Origin: Penicillus capitatus
Lineage: Eukaryota; Chlorophyta
Assembly (NCBI GenBank): GCA_965649825.1
Contig: OZ287716.1
Coordinates: 62,001-126,000, forward strand
Reading direction: 5' to 3'
Length of the DNA: 64,000 nt
Numbering within the stretch: the first letter of the stretch is position 1; every line of letters starts with the position of its first letter. Both the position numbers and the translations under genes were made by a program. Under the pieces are notes generated by a model, which saw nothing but the letters and a program-made list of their open reading frames with translations, was not told where the DNA came from and made no database searches. Shown piece by piece: positions 9,559 to 21,073 of the stretch.

Positions 9559-12270
9559 ATGTCTTCGCTTACCGCCGACAGGACGACTTCGTCTGTTTCT
9601 TTGGACGTTTCGTCGATCGCCTCCATCACCAATCCCGCCGAAGTGGCCAAACTGCTCAATGATGTCATCCACGAAGAAAGGACAGTCGGCGGACAGCTGG
9701 AGGAGATGCTGCAGAGGCACAACGCTTTCGAGGACATGCTTCGAAGCGTTGTCCACGAGACTGAAGAAGTATTCGATGTGACATCCGCTTCGGTGGACAG
9801 TGAGAGTGGCCCAGGTCTTGGAGGTCGTCCATGCAGATGCTGAGCAGATGCTGAACTACGTGGAGGACGCATCGCATGTGGCAGAAGGTATCAGTCACAC
9901 CGTCAAAGCACTCGACACGACACAGTCGAATGTCAAAGCTGCCCTGGATCATATCAAACTGCTGACGGATCGGTCGAGATTCTGCTACGCGGCATCCCAC
10001 ACTGATTACTGGTTGGTTGGTGTGCAGGAGTTCCTGTGTTCTGCGTCTGCGCGAGAGCATGGACAAAGGGGAATACGAATCTGCTGCCGAGTGCATTGCC
10101 CGATTTCGCTCGTTGGAGAACGAACTCGCTCAACCGCCTGAGACACATCAGCGACAGGTGGCGACTCCTGCATGTTCTCTCTGGGTTTTGGATCATGGGT
10201 CCCGAAGATGGTGGAGGAATCTAAGACGATCTTGCTGGATCTCGTACGCAATCTCTTGAATAAGGCTGTCCAGAAGGATGATACCGATGCTGTCCTGCGA
10301 TTCACGATGCTCTTTCTACCTTTGGAAAGACGAGAGGAGGGATGTCAGCTCTTCTCTGGATATCTCAGAACGCGAGTGGCACGAACGGGCCATGAAGCTT
10401 ACCAGAAGCTCTCGGCGGCGTTAGAGTCGCGCTCGGCAGCTTCGCCCTTTGTCGGCCATCTTTCAGATCTCTTTCGTTTCGTGGCTGTCGCCGCTGACAG
10501 TCATCAACAAGTTTGGACGCCGTCATGCGTGCCATCCATACATAAGTTTCAGACGGCAGGTTTTCGTGGATGCATTTGGCAAAGATGCTGCTTTGGACAC
10601 GATGCTGCACCTGCACAATGAGTGCGATGCGTACGGATGCCGTATCTTGAAGAGATTCCTGGAAGAGCGAAATCTGACGAGGATCGTTCAAGACATCCGT
10701 CTACACAGAAAGAAAGAACTCAGTAAGTGCTTGACAAAACATCCATGCTTCTCATTCAAAGTGCTGACAACCAACAGGAGCCGTCAGTGGAGCCGCCTCC
10801 AGTCTGGATCCAAGAAACGCGGAAACCAATTTGCTTGAGATTCTGGGTCTGGTGCGGCGATGTGAGGAGTACAACGATCTCATGACGAACAAAGTGCATG
10901 ACGTTTCGCATCCACATCCTCCAACACCATCCAAGTCGGATTCAATCTCCGTGGTTCTCTCTGAATCCGACTGTCAGGCTATCCGAGCTGCGTGAGAGTC
11001 AGATCGGTTCGCTCAGTCGCGAACTGTCTGGCTATTATGTCACTCTCGAAGAGTTCTACATGGAGGAGACCGTCAAGAAGGCCATCAGCATCAACAAGCA
11101 GGTCTGTCTCGGTATCCATGCACTTGGCCGGGGCTCAGGGGTGGGTGGTGGATGGCTGTTAGATTTCTGGCGGCTTGGTGACTTCTATGGTGGACGACGT
11201 TTTCTTCATCGCCCGCAAGAGCGCCATGCGTGCCATCTCTTCGCACAATGTCCCTTGCGTCTGTGCCGTGATGTCTTTGATGAACAGCCTCTTGACGAAG
11301 GATTACTTCGCCGCGCTGCAGAAATCGAACAACAACGGACCGACCTCCTTCCTCCACGCCATCCTTTCCGATCAAGAGGTCAGCCGCACAACGCACACCG
11401 CACGCAGAATGGAATCAGGGATCGCAGGCAGGAGAGGAAGTGCAGTCGTTCAGTCTGTTTCTGAACAACTTGCGCGTTTCGTTAACATACGCGACAAAGC
11501 TGAAGTCCGAACTGGAGGCGCATATCGCAGATGCGTTCCAGATCTCGAACGAAAGGGAAATCGCATCTTCGCTCTTGGGTGCGCTTCCAGAACAACAGCA
11601 TCAACGTTCAGAACGAGACGAGTGTGAATCGACAGATGATCTGGAGACGATGGTCAGTGGCCTTGAGCGTCTGCTCTCTGCCAAGAGTGGCCATCTTAGC
11701 GACGCCATGATGGCAAAGCTCATGCCAGTCTTTCAAGAGATCGCAAGCATGGACTATCAACTCAATGAGACGACGTTCGAGCAGCTCGCCGACAGCGAGA
11801 CCTGGGCCCATCGCATTGTCGCCGCTGTTCGCAGCTTCTCGGCAGCTCTCGAGGCGGTGTTCGTCCCCGACAACCACTCAGAGGTCACGCGCTCGCTTCT
11901 CCGGAAAGAGAAGAGACTCTATCGCGTTGCGCAGATCCTGAATCGCGTGCTGCAGTCATTTGTCTCCAGATGTGAAGCTTACTTCATGCAGAAGACGTTT
12001 AACCAGTTAGGAGGCCTTCAGTTCGACAAAGACATCCGACTGCTACTTTCGCACTTCTCCGAGATCTACCAGAGCTCAGTCCGAGAGAGATTCGCACGTC
12101 TGACGCAGACGGCTACCATTCTGTGCTTCGAGAGCGTGGAGGAGATGTTGGATTACTGGGGAGATGAAGGAGAGAGCATCAATTGGCGATTGAGTCCAGC
12201 CGAAATCAAAACCATTCTTAAACTGCGCAACGATTTTAGCGAGGCCGACATCTCAGCTTTGTTGCTGTAA
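9559..12270 (+). CDS. COG4: Conserved oligomeric Golgi complex subunit 4
   Basis: Nine exons (9559-9768, 9815-9972, 10028-10157, 10208-10510, 10560-10722, 10778-10934, 10978-11101, 11163-11378, 11428-12270) give 767 residues, close to human COG4 (785). Matching blocks occur in order: the helical N-terminus; SGYYVTLEEFYMEETVKKA; LVTSMVDDVFFIARK; FNQLGGLQFDKDIRLL; RFARLTQTATILCFESVEEM; LDYWGDEGESINWRLSPAEI; and a C-terminal LRNDFSEADISALLL. COG4 is a lobe-A subunit of the COG tether that retrieves Golgi enzymes by binding SNAREs and Rabs. All introns are 43-61 bp; several donors are GTC-type (9973, 11102, 11379). The stop is only 2 bp before the URI1 ATG on the same strand. Confidence 0.93.
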
Positions 12271-12272
12271 GA

Positions 12273-13261
12273 ATGCTTTCTGCTCCATCCCTAGTGCCTG
12301 GCGACGACGCGAGTCGACGTCAAGAGATCGACCGAACCTTACAGCGCCTGGCGGAACTGCGAGCACAACCTGAACAGAGTATCAAGGCCTGTCGCGATGG
12401 GTGGGTGCACGCACGACAGCTGTCTCGTCCATCTAGGTCCCTGTGAATGCGGCCGGATTCTTTGAAGGTCGGGTGCTGCACGCAGAACGTGTTTTCGTCG
12501 ATCTTGGCTGTCAATACGTAGCAGAGTGCTCGGCAGATCAAGCTGATGCCATTCTCACACGCAGGCGACATTCCCTGGGTTTCCCTCCCTGTCAGACTTG
12601 ACGGAGATGACTTGCTCCTTGCAGAGCCACCGGAGGAAACCTGCATGTCTGAAGAAGCCGATGCGTGCCAAGCGAGTGGAGCAGCCATGCAAGCCATGTC
12701 GACTGAACGAGGTCACCGATTGCAGGCGGAGATCTCTTCTGTGCGATTGCCTTTTGCCTTCAGAGATGAAGAGTGACATGACAGATGATGAAATCGAATC
12801 GATGCTGGAATCGCTGGAGAGACTCGAGAAAGAGACCGAAGCCGAATCTCGGCAAGGTACTTCCACAAAGACAGTCAGGTGCTTTGACAGAGGAGTTGGT
12901 GTCCCCGATAACTAAAGCTGAAAACAAGAAGGGACTGAAGAAAGGATTCCTGCTGCCGAGACAAGAACCAAACGCTCGGCCATCTGCAAAACCGAAGGCT
13001 GTTCACTGCTCTCTCCCCGTTTCTCTCGAATCAGGGACAGCGTCGGCGACGGCGACTGAGCAAAAGGATGAACAACCCGTCTGCGTCTCGGATACGGTGC
13101 GAGAGAGGGACACGCGAACGGAGGAGATCATAGAGGACACTGGCACCGAGAAGGTAGGCATCTCCGCATCGGCCAATGTGTAACGGCTCGAAGTTCATTA
13201 GACAGACAAGAGGATGTCACTCTTCAAGAAAAGACTGCTCGAAGGACGCCGTAATATATAG
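12273..13261 (+). CDS. URI1: URI1-like unconventional prefoldin (RPB5 interactor)
   Basis: Exons 12273-12404, 12437-12578, 12625-12711, 12764-12856, 12891-13153 and 13202-13261 give 258 residues. The N-terminal half carries the alpha-prefoldin signature VPVNAAGFFEGRV, VFVDLGCQYVAECSADQA. An acidic helix (MTDDEIESMLESLERLEKE) follows, and the last exon MSLFKKRLLEGR resembles the short basic URI box. URI proteins act in the R2TP/prefoldin-like chaperone that assembles RNA polymerases. Two introns are unusually short (32 and 34 bp). Reading through the last intron gives a different, shorter end at 13183; the spliced form is preferred because it restores the URI-box-like tail. Human URI is longer; the spacer region is reduced here. 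Confidence 0.75.
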
Positions 13262-13432
13262 TTCCTCATCTGTCATGGCTTCTCACGGACAAGAGTAAAA
13301 TGCTCACGGGGAAAGGCGCACTCCGCTGCTTGGGTCTTGATAAATAAGGTTGACGACTAAAATATCGTCGGACACAAGTTGACTGGCAGAGAGCACGAAG
13401 CACAACGCTGCACAAACCTGTTCTGAAAGTAC

Positions 13433-13628
13433 ATGTTTTCGATTCGGCGATATCCAACGGTCGACCCGTCAGACGTTTCGCGTTTGGCTTCTATCTGTCT
13501 GTGGCATCTTGCGCGTCTGCATACGCAATCCAGGGAAGCACACAGTAAGCTTCTCGCGGTACCTTTGCTCGGTATCCATTCCAACACTCAAAGATGCGTA
13601 TTGGCGACAAAAAATGAGAAGCTTCTGA
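13433..13628 (+). CDS. possible 48-residue protein
   Basis: Exons 13433-13544 and 13594-13628 are joined across a 49-bp intron with a strong donor (GTAAGC). They read MFSIRRYPTVDPSDVSRL through AYWRQKMRSF and stop. The intron has typical size and signals, which is the main support. Basic and short; it could be an organellar or ribosomal small subunit, but nothing specific is recognised. Confidence 0.35.
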
Positions 13629-13695
13629 AGTGCGAAACTGCAAGGTAACCGCATGCGAGGCTCTTATAAACGAACGGGTGCTCTTCGTTGTAACA

Positions 13696-14389
13696 ATGTC
13701 TGCGGCTGCTGCTTTGTGTCCTCCACCAGAAATCTCGTGACTATTACTGCGACGCTTGACTGTGCAATTACCAACATCCTGTGCCCTTTCACCGACACCT
13801 GGCGACGCGCCGTCACCTGTCTCCGTGTTCAGAGATGTCTCTTGCGCAAGGTCTGACGCAAAAGTGTCGTGCTCTTGCCTGAGACTGCGTTCTGTCGCTG
13901 CGCAGTGATTCTACTGCTGCTGTGCGCTGTCCTTCTCGCGTCGGTTGCCGCCGGAGGGCGACTGGGTCGTCGAGCACCACTTTCCGTCCGGACCTGGCAA
14001 TGATACCATCGTGCTGCAGGCACACAGCATTCTGAAGCTCCGAAAGGAAGCCACTCCATACGTGTACACAGGTGAGGAAAGGGAGCATCTCTCATGGACG
14101 TGGAAACCACCGAATCGGTTTTTGCATTCTAGGCTACGGTGCGGGCATCTGGACCAATCCCCAGAGTCCCCTGTTCCCAGCAGACAACCCTTTGACATGC
14201 AAACTGATAGGACTCTTCAATACGGACAAATGCGTCCTGTCCGGAGCGATGTTCAATCTTGAAACGACGGCTGTGGATGCAGCTCTCTGGATATACGACG
14301 CCGAGAAGCTGAGCGGTTCATTCACCACAAGGCATAACGGATCTGCGATGCTCACCGCACTGAGTCATCATGTTATCAATCCCCTTTGA
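13696..14389 (+). CDS. hypothetical protein, C-terminal part clear, start unresolved
   Basis: Two 3' exons are convincing: 13957-14071 (GDWVVEHHFPSGPGNDTIVL) and 14133-14389 (TNPQSPLFPADNPLTCKL ... SHHVINPL, stop), joined across a 61-bp GTGAGG...TCTAG intron. Upstream, a hydrophobic stretch AVILLLLCAVLLASVAA lies in another frame at about 13902-13952, and an ATG at 13696 starts MSAAAALCPPPEI, but I could not connect them without arbitrary introns. If the hydrophobic stretch is used, this would be a membrane or secreted protein. No family recognised. Confidence 0.4.
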
Positions 14390-15115
14390 ATCCATTGCTG
14401 AGATGTGTGTCGGTTTCGTTGATCAGTTTTCATCTTGCTTCTCCATGCAGCAGCCATTACTGCTCCCTTGATATGCTTTGTTACTGCCCATCAGCTTGCC
14501 GAAAGTTGCTGACCCAGATGCATACCGACGACTGAAGCAAGGAACCGCAGTCGGTTGTCGTGCGCATCGAGTTCCTATTCATCGATGACTGGATGAGCGA
14601 GCGTACTTTCAGCTGGCACAGTCTACGACAGCCATCTCCTGCATTTTCTAAGACTGCAAAGTTGCTCCTAACGTTGTGAACTGTACTTCATCAGGTCGAT
14701 ATACCTTGTCCATTCTGACGCTGTGTTTCTGATTGTTTGCATACGGAAGCCGGCACACGTACATTGAACGTTGACATCGCACACATTACACCATACAAAT
14801 ATTGTAAAAGTCGACACCGTTTCAAGATTTTTTTGTTGCATTTCGACGCGAATCAGCACACACGGACTCTTCACAAGTGCAGCATCTTCAAAGCTGACCA
14901 GATCTAGAACGACAGAAAGGTCAGAGATCCGAACAACGAACAAAGGGAAGGACTCACTGTCTTCATGTCACTGAACGATTCAACGGCATCTCCTTGGCAT
15001 AGACAGCCTTCAAGCCGACAGGTACACGGGCCTTGCCTCAGAAAAGACGACCTCTGAAACGGATCTTTCGGCAGAGAAAAAAGATTTTCTTGCAGCAACA
15101 CAAGCAAGATGACGT
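14390..15115. other. intergenic, with possible short minus-strand exons
   Basis: No long frame. A minus-strand GTGAGT...TTCTAG pair (about 14952 down to 14900) flanks a stretch reading VSFEDAALVKSPCVLIRVEM, so a short minus-strand gene may lie here. I could not build a complete model. Confidence 0.25.
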
Positions 15116-15119
15116 ATAT

Positions 15120-15433
15120 CCTCCAGCAGCCGCCAGACAAAGAAAGGGCTAGGTGCCCACGGCGGACTTCAGCGGCCGCCAGGCTGAGGGCTAGGTGCCC
15201 ACGACGGCTTCTCTCAACCGCCAGATGTCAAGTAGGACGCCGCCACGACGGCCTTGAGTGGCTGAGAAAGCGTCCAGTAGCGGCAGGAGATAGAGTAGCA
15301 CGCCCACGACAGCCAATGCGCCGCCGCCAGACGTCAGGTAGGACGCCGCCACGGCGGCCTCTAGTGGCCGAGAAAGCATCCAGTAGCAGCAGGTGATAGA
15401 GTAGGACGCCCACGACGGCTTTTCTCAACCGCC
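15120..15433. repeat. array C, leading A-type monomers
   Basis: Contains A-type modules (GGACGCCGCCACGACGGCC, GATAGAGTAGCACGCCC) that match arrays A and B, followed by the first 42-bp units. This gives array C sequence in common with arrays A and B. Confidence 0.8.
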
Positions 15434-15858
15434 AGACGTCGGGATGATCATTTCTGACGGCCTCTCTCGGCCGCCAGACGTCGGGATGATCATTTCTGAC
15501 GGCCTCTCTCGGCCGCCAGACGTCGGGATGATCATTTCTGACGGCCTCTCTCGGCCGCCAGACGTCGGGATGATCATTTCTGACGGCCTCTCTCGGCCGC
15601 CAGACGTCGGGATGATCATTTCTGACGGCCTCCACCGGCCGCCAGACGTCGGGATGATCATTTCTGACGGCCTCCATCGGCCGCCAGACGTCGGGATGAT
15701 CATTTCTGACGGCCTCCACTGGCCGCCAGACGTCGGGATGATCATTTCTGACGGCCTCCATCGGCCGCCAGACGTCGGGATGATCATTTCTGACGGCCTC
15801 CATCGGCCGCCAGACGTCGGGATGATCATTTCTGACGGCCTCCACTGGCCGCCAGACT
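15434..15858. repeat. 42-bp tandem repeat, about ten copies
   Basis: Near-identical 42-bp units with GCCGCCAGACGTCGGGATGA and TCATTTCTGACGGCCTC. Forty-two is a multiple of three, so plus strand (MIISDGLSRPPDVG) and minus strand both stay open. Variation is almost confined to the few bases after GGCCTC. Confidence 0.95.
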
Positions 15859-17690
15859 GAGAGCTAGGTGCCCATGGCAGACTCCAGCGGTCGCCAGACC
15901 GAGGGCTACCAGCCCACGGGGGTTCTCTCGGCCGCCAAACGTCGGGCAGAGATCTTCGCTGACGGCCTCCACTAGCCACCAGATGTCGGGAAGTATATGG
16001 CTGACGGCCTCCAGTGGCCGCCAGACAATAGAGCTAGGAGTTCCCCACAGGGGCTTCTCTCGGCCGCCAGATGTCGAGCAGGTGCCCACGGCGGCCCCTC
16101 TCGGCCGCCAAAAGAAGAAAGGGCTAGGTTCCCACGGCGGCTTCTCTCAGCCGCCAGACGTCGGGAAGATCATTTCTGACGGCCTCCACTGGCCGCCAGA
16201 CGTTGGGCTAGGAGGTGCCCACGACGGCTTCTCTCAGCCGCCAGACAATAGGGCTATAAGCCCAGGATGGCCTCTCACGGCCGCCAGACAATAGGGCTAT
16301 AAGCCCAGGATGGCCTCTCACGGCCGCCAGATGTCGGGATGATCATTTCTAACGGCCTCCCTCGGCCGCCAGATGTCAGAAAGGTCATGGCTGACGACCT
16401 CTCTCGGCCGCCAGACAAAGAAAGGGCAGGTGCCCATGGCGGCTTCTCTCAGCCGCCAGACGTCGGGAAGATCATTTCTGATGGCCTCCACTGGCCGCCA
16501 GACGTCGGGATGATCATTTCTGACGGCCTCCACTGGCCGCCAGACATAGGGCTAGGCGCCCACGACGGCTTCTCTCGGCCGCCAGACGTCGGGAAGGACA
16601 TGGCTGACGGCCGCCACTGGCCGCTAGACAATAGGGCGAGGAGGTGCCCACGACGGCTTCTCTTGGCCGCCAGACGCCAGGAAGGATATGGCTGACGACC
16701 TCTCTCGGCCGCCAGATGTGGGCAGGTTATCGCTGACGGCCTCCACTGGCCGCCAGACATAGGGCTAGGCTCCCACGACGGCTTCTCTCGGCCGCCAGAT
16801 GTGGATAGGTCATAACTGACGGCCTCCACTGGCCGCCAGACATAGGGCAGAGTGCCCACGACGGCTTCTCTCGGCCGCCAGATGTGGATAGGTCATAACT
16901 GACGGCCTCCACTGGCCGCCAGACATAGGGCAGAGTGCCCACCACGGCTTCTCTCGGCCGCCAGATGTGGCTAGGTCATAACTGACGGCCTCCACTGGCC
17001 GCCAGACATAGGGCAGAGTGCCCACCACGGCTTCTCTCGGCCGCCAGATGTGGCTAGGTCATGGCTGGCGGCCTCCACTGGCCGCCAGACATAGGGCAGA
17101 GTGCCCACGACGGCTTCTCTCGGCCGCCAGATGTGGATAGGTCATAACTGACGGCCTCCACTGGCCGCCAGACATAGGGCAGAGTGCCCACCACGGCTTC
17201 TCTCGGCCGCCAGATGTGGCTAGGTCATGGCTGGCGGCCTCCACTGGCCGCCAGACATAGGGCAGAGTGCCCACGACGGCTTCTCTCGGCCGCCAGATGT
17301 GGCTAGGTCATGGCTGGCGGCCTCCACTGGCCGCCAGACATAGGGCAGAGTGCCCACGACGGCTTCTCTCGGCCGCCAGATGTGGATAGGTCATAACTGA
17401 CGGCCTCCACTGGCCGCCAGACAATAGGGCAGGGTGCCCACGATGGCTTCTCTCGGCCACCAGACCGAGGACTAGGCGCGCCCGCGACGGCTTCTCTCGG
17501 CCGCCAAAGGTCGGGCAGAGATCTTCGCTGACGGCCTCTCTCGGCCGCCAGACAATAGGGCTATTAGCCCACGATGGCCTCTCACGGCCTCCAGACATCG
17601 GAATGATCATTTCTGACAGCCTCCACTGGCCTCCAGACGTCAGAAAGGTCATCGCCGACAGCCTTTCTCGGCCACCAGCAAGCAAAGAGG
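15859..17690. repeat. array C, 41-43-bp monomers in higher-order units of about 83 bp
   Basis: Variants of the same monomer alternate. A common pair is GGCCGCCAGATGTGGATAGG...GACGGCCTCCACT plus GGCCGCCAGACATAGGGCAG...GACGGCTTCTCTC, about 83 bp, repeated many times between 16.7 and 17.4 kb. All keep the GCCGCCAGA core. Confidence 0.9.
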
Positions 17691-18660
17691 GAAATGTCAA
17701 CTGCTCCACTAGCAGCAAAGAGCGAACAGATCATCAAACACGGCCGCCAGGCCTTCAATGACAGCAAGGTAGGGAACAGATCATCAAACACGGCCGCCAG
17801 GCCTCCAAAGACAGCAAAGAGCGAACAGATCATCAAACACGGCCGCCAGGCCTCCAAAGACAGCAAAGAGCGAACAGATCATCAAACACGGCCGCCAGGC
17901 CTCCAAAGACAGCAAAGAGCGAACATATGATCCAGCACGGCCGCCAACCAGGCATTCAATGACAGCAAAGAGATAAATATAATCAAGCACGGCCGCCAAG
18001 CCTTCAATGACAGCAAGGTAGGGAACAGATCATCCAGCACGGCCGCCAGGCCTTCAATGACAGCAAGGTAGGGAACAGATCATCCAGCACGGCCGCCAGG
18101 CCTTCAATGACAGCAAGGTAGGGAACAGATCATCAAACACGGCCGCCAGGCCTCCAAAGACAGCAAAGAGCGAACAGATCATCAAACACGGCCGCCAAGC
18201 CTCCAAAGACAGCAAAGAGCGAACAGATCATCAAACACGGCCGCCAACCAGGCATTCAATGACAGCAAAGAGCGAACAGATCATCAAACACGGCCGCCAA
18301 CCAGGCATTCAATGACAGCAAAGAGCGAACATATGATCCAGCATGGCCGCCAACCAGGCCTCCAAAGACAGCAAAGAGCGAACAGATCATCAAACACGGC
18401 CGCCAACCAGGCATTCAATGACAGCAAAGAGCGAACATATGATCCAGCATGGCCGCCAACCAGGCATTCAATGACAGCAAAGAGCGAACATATGATCCAG
18501 CATGGCCGCCAACCAGGTCTCCAAAGACAGCAAAGAGCGAACATATGATCCAGCACGGCCGCCAGGTCTCCAATGACAGCAGGGTAGGGAACAGATCATC
18601 CAGCACGGCCGCCAGGCCTCCAATGACATCCAGTAATCTGGTAGGATATCCAGCACGGTT
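17691..18660. repeat. array C, 46-50-bp AGCGAACA-type monomers
   Basis: Units of GGCCGCCAGGCCTCCAAAGA, CAGCAAAGAGCGAACA, GATCATCAAACAC and variants. The same monomer type forms 27461-28060, the last part of array B. Confidence 0.9.
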
Positions 18661-18934
18661 TCCAGCCACCAATCACAACGAGACATCGGGTAAGACACGC
18701 CAGCCTCCGGGCGGCAAAACAGCAAGTATAGCACAGCAGCCTCCACGTCAGATGCAGCAAATAAAATTCCTACAGCCTTCAGGTAAAAAACAGTTAAAAC
18801 AGAGCCACCCACAACAAAGCGGAGGTGGAATGGCAGAGAAACGCGTCGGAAAAAAGAAAACAGCCCCCTTTGCATCTTTTTTTATTTTTTTTTAATTTTT
18901 TGTTTATTATTCAGTCACACTTCAGAGTGTGACT
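18661..18934. other. shared module flank and hairpin (module C)
   Basis: About 180 bp (GAGACATCGGGTAAGACACG, CCTCCGGGCGGCAAAACAGC) shared with 28071-28290. Then an A/T-rich block holds AGTCACACT (18913-18921), loop TCAG and AGTGTGACT (18926-18934). A second stem TCTCACAC/GTGTGAGA lies near 18960-18984. Confidence 0.75.
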
Positions 18935-19152
18935 TTTTTATTTTTATTGTTTATTTTTTTTCTCACACAAAAAAAGTGTGAGATGCTTGAGAAGAAAATA
19001 AAAATCTTTGTTTTTTTTAATTTTTATGTCTACCCCCGTGTAGACAGGTTGAAAAAATTAAACAGATCTGGCCCCCCACACGGGCCAATTCTCGATGGAA
19101 ACCTACACATCAAACAAAGTATAGAAAAGACAAAGAAGGGAAATTTACTTAC

Positions 19153-19677
19153 ACACTGCCCCGACATGAAGAAGAGGCGTTCGGGGATGGCAGGCGGGCA
19201 GATTGGAACGCACTCGCCAGACATAACAAAAGGACGGGAAGGGAATCCGGATGGTTTAACAGGAAAAATAGAAGGACGGGGAGGGATGGGAGGTGGTTGA
19301 TTAAGGCAAAAAAGCGATGTCCGTATGGGGAAGGGAGGCGGACAAGCAGGGAGGGAGAAAAGTAAAGGACGCGAAGGAATTAGGGGGGGAGGAGATGCAG
19401 GAACAGAGAATACTTGAGGCCGCGGTGGAAACGGGGGAGGTTGGATTTGCGGCACAGAGGGTGGGGAAAGGATAGGTTGTGGTGGCGCAGGAGCTGGGGA
19501 CCACTCCATCTGTGGCGACTGGGCAGACGGCGCGGCTGGAGGCGCAGGAGCTGGGGACCACTCCATATGTGGCGGCGGCGGCGTGGCTCCAGGCCATGAG
19601 GCTGTCGGCGGCGCGGTCGGCTGGGAGACTGGCGGCGGCGGCGGCGGGGCTCCAGAGCACGAGGCTGGCGGCGGGGC
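19153..19677 (-). CDS. proline-rich protein family, copy C (partial, cut by gap)
   Basis: Minus-strand C-terminal portion of the proline-rich protein: HMEWSPAPAPPAAP, repeated PP[PL]FPPRPQVFS-type segments, two FxMSGxCV motifs, then a GTAAGT donor below 19153. It is clearly closer to copy B than to copy A (for example PERLFFMSGQCV and PSVPQIQPP are shared with B). The N-terminal half is lost in the 100-N gap, so whether this copy is intact cannot be judged. Confidence 0.55.
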
Positions 19678-19777
19678 NNNNNNNNNNNNNNNNNNNNNNN
19701 NNNNNNNNNNNNNNNNNNNNNNNNNNNNNNNNNNNNNNNNNNNNNNNNNNNNNNNNNNNNNNNNNNNNNNNNNNNNN
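19678..19777. other. assembly gap (100 N)
   Basis: Exactly 100 N, the conventional placeholder for a gap of unknown size. Any frame read across it is an artefact. By collinearity with module B (left flank matching about 29.1 kb, right flank matching 31511) the missing sequence should be about 2.3-2.4 kb. Confidence 0.98.
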
Positions 19778-20455
19778 CCTCGCCGTTCACCGAACAACAA
19801 GACGTAGTTCTCTCGATATGACACGAGAGCAGCAGATGCTTGAGTTGCATCACATTCCAAGTCCAGGACAGTTCGCTCATATGCGTGACTAGGTGCAGGT
19901 TTCTTCAGGTATCGATCGATCATTGGGCGGCGCACGAAGAAAGAGCGAATTCTGATCGCGCGACTTGCGTCAGCAACCATCTCCACGGTTATACCCCTGT
20001 CAAGAGATGCTTGATTTTCGATGCTGCCTTCGAGCATTTTTGCTAAACCAATCTCCTATGCTGATCCGCTTGGCGATTGTGATGTGAGAAAATGGCATGA
20101 CCTGTCAGCGCCGTACAGTGATCGTGCATGAGATAAAAGTATGGATGCTTTGGAGACATAGCAATCAACGATGCCATTGAAAACGTCGACGCCTCGTTAG
20201 AACACTGTCTACTGAGGAGTCATCCTACAGTTCCTCTTTCGGCCGAACAACGCGACAAACACAACAAAACCGCATTGGCGAAGAAATGCACAGAGCATTC
20301 TTATTAAACGATGACATAGGTGTTGTTACTGTTCAATCTTTCGTCGTCCAGACGTAAAGGGATGATTTCGTCGGCGACATTTCGATTCACTGGTAGCTAC
20401 ATCATCGTTCGCCTTCCTCCAAAATGCATCCTATTCATCGCAGTGTTAAACTGTT
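19778..20455. repeat. copy of the coiled-coil gene 3' flank
   Basis: Matches 31511-32188 at about 97-98%. It carries the minus-strand piece ending SIPEETCT and the same A/T-rich 3' flank. It is the part of the tandem duplication immediately beyond the stop codon of the coiled-coil gene. Confidence 0.85.
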
Positions 20456-21073
20456 TACTGTTTCGGATTTCTGTCTTTCTTATCATCACTGCGATCGTCC
20501 TTCCTTGAATCTAGTGTATACTCAATCTTTATCCACTTCTTTGGCTTTTCAGACTTTTCGGAACCTTCTGCGCCGGAACTCGTCGATGCACTGCAAAACA
20601 GAAAATGGAGTCAGGCATCAAACGGTATGCATACGATCTTACGAAGTGTTTGCAGCGGCGTCCTGAGTGTCCTTGGGTTCACGGAATGCCGGTGTCTGCG
20701 TTTCGGTTGGTGGAATCGGAGGGTCCATCAAGCCTGAGAACACACCATTCAAGCCAGGGAAGCAACGCGATGTTCGACTTCGTGAGGAAATGGGATGGGC
20801 GTACTGACGAGCGCTATGCTGGAAGCTCAACGGCTTTCTGTTCGGTCCTTTGCAGGCTTGCCGAGCCCGACCCAAGAGTTCATTTATGTCCTTTTCCTGC
20901 GTTCCTTGCTGCTGGCCAGGTAACGGCCTATCTTTTAAACCACTGAGGATTTTATCGAATTCTTCTGCAGTATACTGCGGATTCTCATCGGTGGTACCGC
21001 TTCCCGATGGTTTCGGTCCTTCAACAACTGCAGTCTTCTCTTTTTCCAGTGATGGAACGGGAGATACCATCAT
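20456..21073 (-). pseudogene. 5'-truncated copy of the coiled-coil gene (last two exons)
   Basis: Corresponds to the last exons of the gene at 32189-36530: exon 20644-21062, intron 20592-20643, exon 20456-20591 with its TAA. The stop and the splice sites are intact. The 5' part is replaced at the duplication junction by antisense BET sequence, which supplies an ATG (MMVSPVPSLEKEK...). A 9-bp in-frame deletion relative to the parent is present. If transcribed it could make about 188 residues of the low-complexity C-terminal tail. Otherwise a relic. Confidence 0.7.

Noticed and set aside
15434-15858. CRISPR-like array (regular repeats)
   Set aside because: Units are contiguous 42-bp tandem copies without unique spacers, in a spliceosomal-intron genome.
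19030-20037. 335-codon minus-strand frame with a run of X
   Set aside because: It reads through the 100-N gap and fuses two unrelated sequences.
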